A DNA stretch of 11,398 nt from NCBI GenBank assembly GCA_028286165.1, contig JAPYMU010000008.1, positions 1 to 11,398 of the forward strand, given 5' to 3'. The stretch comes from Spongiicolonus versatilis (GTDB taxonomy: Bacteria; Pseudomonadota; Gammaproteobacteria; Arenicellales; Spongiicolonaceae). Of this stretch, positions 1 to 6,585 are shown piece by piece. The position numbers and the translations under genes are program-made. Under the pieces are notes generated by a model. The model was not told the DNA's origin and searched no databases. It was given only the letters and a program-made list of their open reading frames with translations. Position 1 is the stretch's first letter. Every line of letters begins with the position of its first letter.

Positions 1-93
1 ATAACGGCAGTTCGCTCCCAGCAGCGGCGACACCAGATACTGGTAGGCGCGGAGGATGGCGATGGTGAGTTTGACCGGGAGCGGGTCGGGCAT
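1..93 (-). CDS. yidD: YidD, membrane protein insertion efficiency factor (N-terminal part only)
   Basis: The 31 visible codons read from an ATG at 93 and leave the window at base 1. They contain the family signature around residues 15-31: R-A-Y-Q, then V-S-P-L-L-G, then N-C-R-Y. In known YidD proteins this is the segment just before the cysteine-containing P-T-C-S motif, so the remaining two thirds should lie beyond the window. YidD is a small inner-membrane-associated protein that assists YidC/Sec-dependent membrane protein insertion, and in most proteobacteria it lies between rnpA and yidC. Here the upstream neighbour is instead a relic of a DNA methylase gene whose stop codon (96-98) lies two bases before the start. 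There is no strong Shine-Dalgarno sequence, only a GAAGAAG stretch about 9 bases upstream. The identification is confident despite the short length because the motif is distinctive. Confidence 0.85.
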   Translation of the reverse strand, partial: MPDPLPVKLTIAILRAYQYLVSPLLGANCRY

Positions 94-95
94 GG

Positions 96-209
96 TTAAA
101 CTTCTTCGCTCTTCCTGCCGTTGATGGACGGTTCCGCGAAAGGGCCATTCTCGGTGCAGATGCTTTCCGGCAGGCCGAGCATTTCCACCAGCATCCGGCG
201 GCCCAGTTC
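96..209 (-). pseudogene. Relic of an N6-adenine DNA methylase C-terminus (diverged second copy)
   Basis: Read on the minus strand from 209 to the TAA at 96-98, this segment encodes a closely related copy of the last residues of the large methylase that ends at 1773. Over 34 aligned residues about 28 are identical, including the stretches M-L-G-L-P-E-S-I-C and E-P-S-I-N-G. It has an in-frame eight-residue deletion relative to the intact gene. Homology stops abruptly at about 209/210. An in-frame TGA lies immediately upstream and the rest of the gene is absent, so this is a fragment. Because the two copies have diverged at many bases, it is either an old duplication or the remains of a related but different allele. 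Confidence 0.8.
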
Positions 210-240
210 TCACCTGAGGGTAGGTGGATTTTGTTGAAGA

Positions 241-272
241 ATTACTCATTGTATTGAGTAATTTTACTCAAT
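241..272. repeat. Three alternating TTACTCA/TGAGTAA half-sites forming overlapping palindromes
   Basis: ATTACTCA (241-248) pairs with TGAGTAAT (255-262). ATTGAGTAA (253-261) also pairs perfectly with TTACTCAAT (264-272) across two bases. The arrangement gives two overlapping perfect inverted repeats with 8- and 9-base arms in an AT-rich gap. It could be an operator for a dimeric regulator, or a relic promoter region of a lost gene. No long T-run follows on either strand that would make it a convincing terminator. Its function is unknown. Confidence 0.6.
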
Positions 273-325
273 ATCGGGAATGGTTTGCGAGGGTTGGCGG
301 GGGTTGGTTTGGGACAAGTGCGACG

Positions 326-348
326 CATTGTTAGTGGACTTAACAATG
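326..348 (-). terminator. Possible weak terminator hairpin after the DUF3644 gene
   Basis: CATTGTTA (326-333) and TAACAATG (341-348) form a perfect 8-base stem with a 7-base loop, starting 7 bases beyond the stop codon of the gene ending at 356. The position suits a transcript end. However, the stem is AT-rich and the minus strand after it is not T-rich, so a canonical intrinsic terminator is not established. Confidence 0.35.
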
Positions 349-355
349 TAACAAA

Positions 356-1435
356 TTACCGCGAATTCCTTTTTTGACCTTTGGGTCTGTTTTTTCTCCA
401 AACTTCGCCCATGTCGAGATTGGGCAGCTCTGATTTGATTTTTTTCAGAGCTTTCACAGAATATCGTTTGTGAGATGCTTTGCCAATCTTGAAAGCATTG
501 AAGTATTCCTTATCTTTTTGGATATTTAGCTCCTTAATCACAGCGAGGACCTTAGGCGCAGTCATGCCAAGCTTACCCGCAAGATCTTTCAGACCCATAG
601 TATAAAAGCCCAGTGCGTCAACCGATTTCACTGCAATGACTGATGCCCCAGGTGTCCCCTCAGGAACCAGATGAACAGGCAAGCCCAGTTTTTTTGTCAG
701 GCGAATCTCGACATTCGGGCCTGTTCCTTCTGCAGTGGTTTGAATGGACGCGACGCCAGGGAAAATATATTCCCAATGTTTACCTTTCGCTACATCTTGT
801 TTTAGTTTGGAAAGGGTGCTCTGGCTTGGTTGTCCCTTTTTGCCATGCATAGCGAATTCAAGAATCGCCAATGGCCGAAGCCGGGCTATGGCTTTTGTCT
901 GTTGCCTTGTGCCGGGGCGCAAAACCTTTCGTATCTCCCCGACCTCAGTTGCAAACAAAGTTTGAATATCGCTCGGCACTTGAGTCGCCAACGGCAAAAC
1001 CCTATCGGGCAACTCAAGGGATAATTTCCTATTAAACACTGCCAGCAAAATATCCCCAAACAGGGTCAAGCCACTCTGGGCGTGCATATACAATTGACCC
1101 TCAGATATATCGAAAATATCGTGTTGAGCAACATTTCGAAGGTTATTTATCAACTGAAGAGTAAGCACCTGCTCCTCAGTGAGAAATTTAATTTTACCAT
1201 CGCTTAACCCAATTCGAACGCTGGTGTCAAAGCTGATAGTACCTGTATCTTGTTTCTTGCGGATTCTACCACCACGATGGAGAATCGCAGCTTTCAGTAG
1301 CATTTCGAAAGCATGGTCCAAAAGGATTACTGTCGTTGTTTTACGGCCCACATCGTGGGGACGGTTGAACATCTCCACACTTAACGTGAGAGAATCAATG
1401 GATTTTGAGAGGAATAATTTAGTATTTCGCTTCAT
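356..1435 (-). CDS. DUF3644-like HEPN-fold protein with C-terminal winged-helix domain
   Basis: A 359-residue protein. The N-terminal region (about 1-135) looks like the DUF3644 family: a K-S-I-D start, a helix with F-N-R-P, a D-H-A-F-E-M-L-L-K-A helix near 40-50, and L-R-N-V-A-Q-H-D near 99-106. The last contains R100 and H105 spaced as R-x4-H, the pattern of HEPN ribonucleases, so an RNA-cleaving defence role is possible but inferred. Residues about 275-335 look like a winged helix-turn-helix, with L-K-D-L-A-G-K-L-G-M followed by a recognition-type helix and a basic wing. The basic tail ends in K-G-Q-K-R. The gene is visibly AT-richer than its neighbours and sits between two copies of a methylase tail, which suggests acquisition. 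The ATG at 1435 has no clear Shine-Dalgarno but lies 13 bases after a consensus TATAAT. The family call is from memory of motifs and the catalytic role is unproven. Confidence 0.7.
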   Translation of the reverse strand: MKRNTKLFLSKSIDSLTLSVEMFNRPHDVGRKTTTVILLDHAFEMLLKAAILHRGGRIRKKQDTGTISFDTSVRIGLSDGKIKFLTEEQVLTLQLINNLRNVAQHDIFDISEGQLYMHAQSGLTLFGDILLAVFNRKLSLELPDRVLPLATQVPSDIQTLFATEVGEIRKVLRPGTRQQTKAIARLRPLAILEFAMHGKKGQPSQSTLSKLKQDVAKGKHWEYIFPGVASIQTTAEGTGPNVEIRLTKKLGLPVHLVPEGTPGASVIAVKSVDALGFYTMGLKDLAGKLGMTAPKVLAVIKELNIQKDKEYFNAFKIGKASHKRYSVKALKKIKSELPNLDMGEVWRKNRPKGQKRNSR

Positions 1436-1448
1436 GGCCGTTCAACCC

Positions 1449-1454
1449 ATTATA
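1449..1454 (-). promoter_or_regulatory. -10 box (TATAAT) for the DUF3644-like gene
   Basis: The minus strand carries a perfect TATAAT 13 bases before the ATG at 1435, so transcription would start only a few bases before the start codon. No good -35 hexamer is visible at 16-18 bases' spacing. The 200-base gap around it (1436-1636) shows no gene. It holds only this box and a small GTGCT-AATGT-AGCAC inverted repeat at 1502-1516. Confidence 0.5.
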
Positions 1455-1636
1455 CCTTATTGGCAACAGTAAAACAGGTAAATTTCCCGCTCAGTAACTT
1501 GGTGCTAATGTAGCACACATCAAGTCCCTGTTTTGAGATTCTACCAAATTTTTTTACTTGCTTATCCCGATAAAGAGTTAACCACAACAGAATGCCGCTC
1601 TATCACAAAATTTCACCTGCTTTCGGCAAGTGGAAT

Positions 1637-1762
1637 CTAGCCAGATAATAACACAGGAATCAAATTATCCCGCAATGCGGCAAGGGCGCTGCTCACTTGC
1701 TCTATTTTGTCGTCCAACGTGTCGAAAATTCGGGTGATGGCGATTTTAAGTAGGTCGGGCAT
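1637..1762 (-). pseudogene. hsdS: Stub of a type I restriction specificity subunit (HsdS C-terminus)
   Basis: An ATG at 1762, 10 bases after the stop of the methylase gene, opens a 41-residue frame ending in TAG at 1637. From about residue 8 it matches the usual end of HsdS proteins: I-F-D-T-L-D-D-K-I-E opens the conserved coiled coil and L-R-D-N-L-I-P-V-L-L-S-G is the typical terminal helix. Both target recognition domains are absent, so it cannot confer sequence specificity. Its first residues, M-P-D and then I-A-I, resemble the yidD start at 93-61, so the frame may be a chimera of a duplicated yidD start and an hsdS end. It could be translated as a mini-protein, but no function is apparent. 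Confidence 0.6.
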
Positions 1763-1772
1763 TTCCAGCGGA

Positions 1773-1904
1773 TTAGTCACTTTTCCCACCGTTGATAGAC
1801 GGCTCCGCGGCGAGTTTTTCGCGCAAAAGTTGCAACGGGCCATTCTCGGCGCAGATGCTTTCCGGCAGGCCAAGCATGTCCACCAGCACCCGGCGGTCCA
1901 ACTC
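1773..1904 (-). repeat. Methylase-tail repeat, partner of the relic at 96-209
   Basis: This part of the intact methylase gene is homologous to 96-209 in the same orientation. The blocks over the L-P-E-S-I-C region (around 1845-1875 here, 150-180 there) are almost base-identical. The 24 bases absent from the relic encode residues L-Q-L-L-R-E-K-L. The two copies bracket the HsdS stub and the DUF3644-like gene as direct repeats. Confidence 0.75.
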
Positions 1905-4724
1905 GTGGCGCACCCGGTCTTTGTGCAGGCGGTAAAAAGACAGCATGGGCTTGTCTTTCATCTCGTCATAAATCTTGTCCGCGGTTTTGAGTTGGGCGTT
2001 GCTGAGTTGGCGGACGTCCAACGAGGGCATGGCCGGGATTGTGGTTACTGTCATTATTCCTCTTCCGGCCTGCTGGCGATTGCTATTCCACCACCGAAGC
2101 AGTAACCCCAGCGTCGTGTTATGCCAGACAGTAAACGCCTTTTCATAAATTTCGTTCTGGAGCGTTATGCTGGGCCAGGCGCGGCCGCCCAGGGATTTAA
2201 CAGCGGTCATTACGACATTGGTAGATTGGGAACCAAATCCAAAATCCAGATTCCAGTGGACGCGAGAAACGGTGGCACGAATTTTTTGTGCCTTTGACAC
2301 AAGGTCAGTACTACGCAATATGGCCTCAGTATCTGGTTTAATCTCCAGACACTTTTCTTTTGTGTGGTCGTGATTCCAAAGACAAGGAACCGTGGGAACC
2401 TTGTTAGGGAGAATTGGAATTATGTCGTATGGCCCCCGCATGGTTTTGTCGGGGTTTATTCCGTTAATGTCTCGATGTATTGGTCCGGGCTGCGCAAATT
2501 CCCCGATAGTCGCGACAGCAACCGCGTGAGAATCTTTTTGGGCGTTGCCCGGAAACCACAATCTTCCACGCTTTGCGAGTTGGTATGCAGTTTGCACGGT
2601 TTCAAAGTCGCGGACGCCGGCAAATCCCCAAAATCCGCTTTCGGGAAGTTTTGCTTCAGTGATATGGGCGATAATTTCCTCTCCAAATCTCACAGTCCCT
2701 GCACCAACCGGCGAGTCCTCCAAGCGGAGAACTTTCCCGCCCAACAGTGATTCTTTAATCAGCCCGGCAAATACCGCGCCTTCCATCGGTGTCCGGGGTC
2801 GCCGAGTCAAAACTATACTGACGGCGTACTGGTTTTTGCCCTGCGGTGTACCGCGTCGCGCAATTAGCAAACATTCGGCTAAATCAGTGTCAGCGGAAAA
2901 AGACTGCAAACGTGACTTGGGCGCGGCGATGGTGACGATGCGAATGTCGGTGTAACGCTTGCGAATTAGATTGCGCGCATTTTCCCACGACGGCCCACTG
3001 ATAAATGTCATAGGTAAAACAAACGCGAGAATCCCCTTGTCCGCAAGTTTAATGTCGGCAAGGTCCAAAAACGCGGTGGCGAGCCCGGCATTGCCGTGAT
3101 AAGCACCGATGCCGTCAGTTTTATATTTTTTGCCGGCAAGAATCCGGGCGGTTAAACCCGCCATTTCTTTTTGCTCCTCGGGATTGTTGCCAAGGCCGGC
3201 AAAAGCCGGATTGGGAATAGCCGAGCGTTTGCTTGCGTGATTGGTGGCGCGGGTAAAAGGCGGATTCATAATCACAAGTTGAAAAGAATTATTCGGCGCG
3301 TTGGCGTAAGCGGCGTTTTTTCTTTCTTTTTCCGTCTTTTTTCCAACGAGCCGCTTAGCGCTGAGCGAAATTGACTGCTCATGGGCGATAAGTTCAATGC
3401 TGCCGGTTTTAGAATTAGACCCGGTCCACTCAGGGCTTTTGCCGTAGGGCAGTTCATAAAGAAGCGATTCAAGGTAGGTCGCCCGAGGTCTTGTGCTGGA
3501 CAACAGCGAAGCGGTGAGGTGAACTGCCGAGGGAAAGACGTCGGCGCCAAAAACAGCCTTTTCCATCATCATCTTGTGCAGTTCGTCACGGTCAACACTA
3601 TATTTTTCCGCGATAATGCTGCTGATTCGGCGAGCCGCCGCCACCAATAAGCCGCCGGTGCCACAGGCGAAGTCAGCAATGGAAAAATCCGGCACAAATT
3701 TGCCGTCTCTCTGCTGCCGCATTTTCAGGAAATATTCATCGGAGCTAATGGCCAATCCGGCCAGCAGTTCAGCCGAGGCCGGCAGGGTGTAAAAAGTGGC
3801 GAGGAATTTCCGGTCCACAATCAGCCGTTGAAAAACCAAGCCGGTAAAATCGCTGGCGCCGGACGCGCCCATGGCATGGATTTTCCGAGCAGCCTTGGCG
3901 AGTGTTTTCAATATGTCGGCGGCGCTTGACGAGCCCAAAGGCTCAATGATTTTCACGGCAATGTCAAAAATGGGCCAGTAGTTAATGTCCAAAATGTGAT
4001 TCCACTCCGCAAGAAAATCCTCGTGATTATAAACACCGCCGCGAGCGGTCTCCGCGATGCTTTTAATCGCACGGATGTTTGATTTGTCAGGGGTAAAGCC
4101 AGTGAGAGAATCCTGAAATATCAGGGCATCGGCGACCATGCTTGCGGCCATCCGCCAGGTTTGGCTTCCGGCCTCCTGATGCAGAGCCTGGGCAATGGCG
4201 GGGTGGTCCAAGCAGGCAAAAACCGTGCCGGCATTTTCAATGGCCTGAGTCAGAATGTCGGCGGCCTCATCAATAGCCGAAAGAGGCCTTGATACATGGT
4301 CTACAAATTCTGCAAGGCCGCGAACGGAGAAAGGCACAAAACCGGATTCAGGCCAGCGCCCTTCTTCATTCAAGACAAAACATTCCAGGTCACGAGCCCG
4401 GGCAAGTTCATCGGGAATATCCTCCGGTAAAACTTTGCGAAAACGAATTGGAGTCCTGAGGGCAACAACGGCAACAATCGGCGGCCCCCCTTTCCACCAG
4501 AATTCTTTCAGGCGGCTGGCGGCGTCCTTTTCAGGATTCTTGCCGATTTCGTTCTCAATCACCACATGCTGGTAGGCGCCAACCTTGGCCACGATGTCAG
4601 GACGCCTGCCGGAGCGGAGATATCCGACAGGATTGCACGACACGCCTTCCCAAAGCCCGCGCCGCATCTTGCGCAGTAAATTGGCAAGTTCAACGCTGAC
4701 CATATCTTCGTAATTGTTTTCCAT
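1773..4724 (-). CDS. N6-adenine DNA methyltransferase with N-terminal nuclease-like region (type IIG-like restriction-modification protein)
   Basis: About 983 residues, far longer than a type I HsdM (about 500). Numbering from a possible GTG start at 4736, the SAM-binding motif F-A-C-G-T-G-G is at 356-362 and the N6-adenine catalytic motif N-P-P-F at 491-494, in the order expected of gamma-class amino-methyltransferases. N-terminally, R-P-D-I-V (around D47) followed by V-I-E-N-E-I-G-K (E61/E63) resembles a PD-(D/E)xK nuclease core, though the final catalytic lysine is not certain. The long C-terminal part probably serves target recognition. Together this suggests a single-chain enzyme that both methylates and cuts DNA; cleavage is inference. 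The GTG at 4736 directly abuts the previous stop codon. The ATG at 4724 is preferred because it is a standard codon and leaves GAGTGG upstream, but neither start has a strong ribosome site. An HsdS stub follows 10 bases downstream. The C-terminal tail recurs at 96-209. Confidence 0.85.
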   Translation of the reverse strand: MENNYEDMVSVELANLLRKMRRGLWEGVSCNPVGYLRSGRRPDIVAKVGAYQHVVIENEIGKNPEKDAASRLKEFWWKGGPPIVAVVALRTPIRFRKVLPEDIPDELARARDLECFVLNEEGRWPESGFVPFSVRGLAEFVDHVSRPLSAIDEAADILTQAIENAGTVFACLDHPAIAQALHQEAGSQTWRMAASMVADALIFQDSLTGFTPDKSNIRAIKSIAETARGGVYNHEDFLAEWNHILDINYWPIFDIAVKIIEPLGSSSAADILKTLAKAARKIHAMGASGASDFTGLVFQRLIVDRKFLATFYTLPASAELLAGLAISSDEYFLKMRQQRDGKFVPDFSIADFACGTGGLLVAAARRISSIIAEKYSVDRDELHKMMMEKAVFGADVFPSAVHLTASLLSSTRPRATYLESLLYELPYGKSPEWTGSNSKTGSIELIAHEQSISLSAKRLVGKKTEKERKNAAYANAPNNSFQLVIMNPPFTRATNHASKRSAIPNPAFAGLGNNPEEQKEMAGLTARILAGKKYKTDGIGAYHGNAGLATAFLDLADIKLADKGILAFVLPMTFISGPSWENARNLIRKRYTDIRIVTIAAPKSRLQSFSADTDLAECLLIARRGTPQGKNQYAVSIVLTRRPRTPMEGAVFAGLIKESLLGGKVLRLEDSPVGAGTVRFGEEIIAHITEAKLPESGFWGFAGVRDFETVQTAYQLAKRGRLWFPGNAQKDSHAVAVATIGEFAQPGPIHRDINGINPDKTMRGPYDIIPILPNKVPTVPCLWNHDHTKEKCLEIKPDTEAILRSTDLVSKAQKIRATVSRVHWNLDFGFGSQSTNVVMTAVKSLGGRAWPSITLQNEIYEKAFTVWHNTTLGLLLRWWNSNRQQAGRGIMTVTTIPAMPSLDVRQLSNAQLKTADKIYDEMKDKPMLSFYRLHKDRVRHELDRRVLVDMLGLPESICAENGPLQLLREKLAAEPSINGGKSD

Positions 4725-4736
4725 TGCGCCGGCCAC

Positions 4737-4973
4737 TCAGAAAGATTTGCGGGGCAAAACCAACGCTTCCACAACTTTGCAATTCGGTTTTTTCGCAAAG
4801 CGGGCGCTTTCGTGCCCGCCTTCATAATCCTCTTTCCCCGCGTTCAAGGCGATTTTTTCCAGACGTACTGACGTCGACTCCAAGTCGTCGTAACCCGTCT
4901 CGTAACCATTGACCACAACCCGCAAATCAGCGGGATAAGTTTTGAGAATTTCAATCAATTCTTGGGCGGTCAT
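4737..4973 (-). CDS. Small conserved hypothetical protein
   Basis: A 78-residue acidic-to-neutral protein beginning M-T-A-Q-E-L-I-E-I-L, followed by Y-P-A-D-L-R-V-V-V-N-G-Y-E-T-G-Y-D-D-L. This resembles a widespread family of small uncharacterised proteins that start with an E-L-I-x-x-L-K helix and then a strand with G-Y-E-x-G-Y-D-D. No catalytic residues, signal peptide or membrane segment are seen. An upstream in-frame ATG at 5015 overlaps a good -10 element, so the start at 4973, matching the family's usual beginning, is preferred. The stop codon directly abuts the methylase gene's first possible start, so the two genes are probably co-transcribed. Small proteins of this type occur beside varied genes, so a role in restriction is only suggested by position. 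Confidence 0.7.
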   Translation of the reverse strand: MTAQELIEILKTYPADLRVVVNGYETGYDDLESTSVRLEKIALNAGKEDYEGGHESARFAKKPNCKVVEALVLPRKSF

Positions 4974-5010
4974 GGTTTTTTCTGGTTGTTTCCGGGCAAC
5001 GCCAGGCACT

Positions 5011-5040
5011 ATCATACCCTATCGGCCACTGCCGTGTCAG
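5011..5040 (-). promoter_or_regulatory. Sigma-70-type promoter for the small gene and methylase
   Basis: On the minus strand, CTGACA (5040-5035) and TATGAT (5016-5011) each match five of six consensus bases, with an 18-base spacer. Transcription should begin about 30 bases before the ATG at 4973. The -35 box overlaps the TGA stop (5039-5037) of the preceding gene, so the restriction genes can be expressed independently of it. Confidence 0.6.
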
Positions 5041-6539
5041 TCCTTTCCAGTATGCTGCCGTGGACGAAGCAAGCCAGTGATGGAAAGCAATAGCAGTGAG
5101 GTCAACGCCCAACCGGCGATGATTTCCAGCCAATACCACCCAAGCAGAGCATAAGACCAAACAGCGCCTTTAGGCCACGGATACCAATAAGATTCCTGGT
5201 GCAAGGCGAAAAACGGAATAAACACGTCCGCTGAAAACACAAGCGCGTTGAAATGCGGATAATCTGGGAACAGCCGCTCCACGGCTTCCGTGGGCCGCTC
5301 ACCAGAATCGCAACATTTCAGATACTCCTTGTTGACCAACACAACCGGCTGGTGCGGAACTATATGGCCGGCCCGCTCAGCACCATAAAACACGAGCATG
5401 CCGACTAAAACAATACCCCCCGACCACAACAACGTCTTCCGCAAACGGTAGCCGTAGCCAGCGAATAAATTCCAAAGTTGCCGAGCGATTTTTCGCGCAG
5501 AAAAAGACGCGAATTTCGTCTGCTTACGCTCTTTTCGCAACAGGATTTCCCGGGCATCATCATCGTGGCCCATTGCAAATAGAACATTTGCCGCTTGCTC
5601 ATATGGCAAAGGCGAAAAAGCTTCCCCTACCGGCTGGTTGGCCAGCCAACGCAAGCGGGATTGCACGTTTCCGGGCTTGAAAAGCCTACCGTAAGCAAAC
5701 CCATCCAAATGCATTTTGAATGGCGGATTGGGCGACTTTGCCTGATACACATCATCCACCTTATCCACCAAGATTCCTGCTTCCGCGAATCTGAAATCAG
5801 CGGTACCACAGCACTCCATATCACGCCAAAACAGAGTCTGCTTAATTTCCGTGCGCTGGATATTAACCGCATTTCCACTCGTGCCGCTGAGCCTGCTCCC
5901 GGAAAAATCCAAGTCCCCGCCAATGCGCGCGCCAGGTAACTGCACTTCGCCTTTTGATGAAAAACCGTCACGGAAAAACACATTGCGGCCCACTTTCATG
6001 CCGTCTGCGGCGAGTGCCGGCCCATCGGGATTACTGAGATTACCACGGCTACAATCCAAATCTCCCTCAATGCTCGCATTAAACAACCTCACTTGGCCCT
6101 CAGACGAGAATTGGTCGCGCAAAAACACATTCCCGGTTTGCAAGCCACTAGCTTTTAATCCTTTAACTAAGCGGGTGCGGCTCATAAAAAGAGAAGTGCA
6201 CTTTGCATTTTGCATTAAAACAGTTTCGGCAAAGTAGCAATGACGAATGTCCAGTGCGAAAGGAATCCGGGCATGGTTTAGATTCAACTGCCCCACAACC
6301 CACGCTCCGTACAAACAAATATCGGCACCCAAAATTGGATGCTGAACATCTCCGCCGAAAGCAAAAAAGCGTATCACTTCGGCACGAACCTTATTGCCGG
6401 GCGCTTCTCTTTCGGGAACGGCTTCACCCAAAATGCACAGGACACCCCGCGCCATGCAATCGGCAAAGCGCTTTTCCGCCGGCGTTATGTCGCTCTCTAT
6501 TTGCGACCAAATAACTGGATTTTTTATAGTTTGAGGCAT
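5037..6539 (-). CDS. Membrane-anchored pentapeptide/beta-helix-like protein of unknown function
   Basis: A 500-residue protein. Residues about 50-260 are built of strand-turn repeats rich in G-x-L-x-L and A-x-I patterns. Two adjacent units of about 49 residues, 136-184 and 185-232, are clearly alike: both carry V-F-L/F-R-D, F-S-S-E/K-G, A-x-I-x-G-D-L-D and a closing G-x-A. This looks like a right-handed beta-helix or pentapeptide-like solenoid, as in proteins often labelled membrane-associated oxidoreductase; no redox motif is seen. A basic, aromatic linker (about 335-368) leads to a membrane segment at about 369-386. A longer hydrophobic stretch lies at about 461-490, possibly with a re-entrant segment near 432-448. 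The repeat domain is probably cytoplasmic because there is no signal peptide. The gene starts 35 bases after a TATAAT box and has GGGGG before its ATG. It is the first gene of the minus-strand accessory block, 63 bases before the small gene. Confidence 0.65.
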   Translation of the reverse strand: MPQTIKNPVIWSQIESDITPAEKRFADCMARGVLCILGEAVPEREAPGNKVRAEVIRFFAFGGDVQHPILGADICLYGAWVVGQLNLNHARIPFALDIRHCYFAETVLMQNAKCTSLFMSRTRLVKGLKASGLQTGNVFLRDQFSSEGQVRLFNASIEGDLDCSRGNLSNPDGPALAADGMKVGRNVFFRDGFSSKGEVQLPGARIGGDLDFSGSRLSGTSGNAVNIQRTEIKQTLFWRDMECCGTADFRFAEAGILVDKVDDVYQAKSPNPPFKMHLDGFAYGRLFKPGNVQSRLRWLANQPVGEAFSPLPYEQAANVLFAMGHDDDAREILLRKERKQTKFASFSARKIARQLWNLFAGYGYRLRKTLLWSGGIVLVGMLVFYGAERAGHIVPHQPVVLVNKEYLKCCDSGERPTEAVERLFPDYPHFNALVFSADVFIPFFALHQESYWYPWPKGAVWSYALLGWYWLEIIAGWALTSLLLLSITGLLRPRQHTGKD

Positions 6540-6574
6540 GTTTCCCCCGGTTTCACTTCGGTGACCAATATGCC

Positions 6575-6580
6575 ATTATA
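6575..6580 (-). promoter_or_regulatory. -10 box (TATAAT) for the membrane beta-helix gene
   Basis: A perfect TATAAT on the minus strand lies 35 bases before the ATG at 6539, within the 46-base gap separating it from the divergent thrC relic. The -35 region is poor. The 10-mer GGTATAATGG here is identical to the one containing the -10 box at 1449-1454. Confidence 0.5.
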
Positions 6581-6585
6581 CCCCA

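Noticed and set aside
291..313. G-rich run resembling a G-quadruplex
   Set aside because: Only three tracts of three or more G are present, so a canonical four-tract structure cannot form. Its partial likeness to the groE leader element (12 of 16 bases) is probably low complexity.
643..1024. Several short plus-strand frames opposite the DUF3644-like gene
   Set aside because: They have no ribosome sites, unlikely composition, and overlap a better-supported gene on the other strand.
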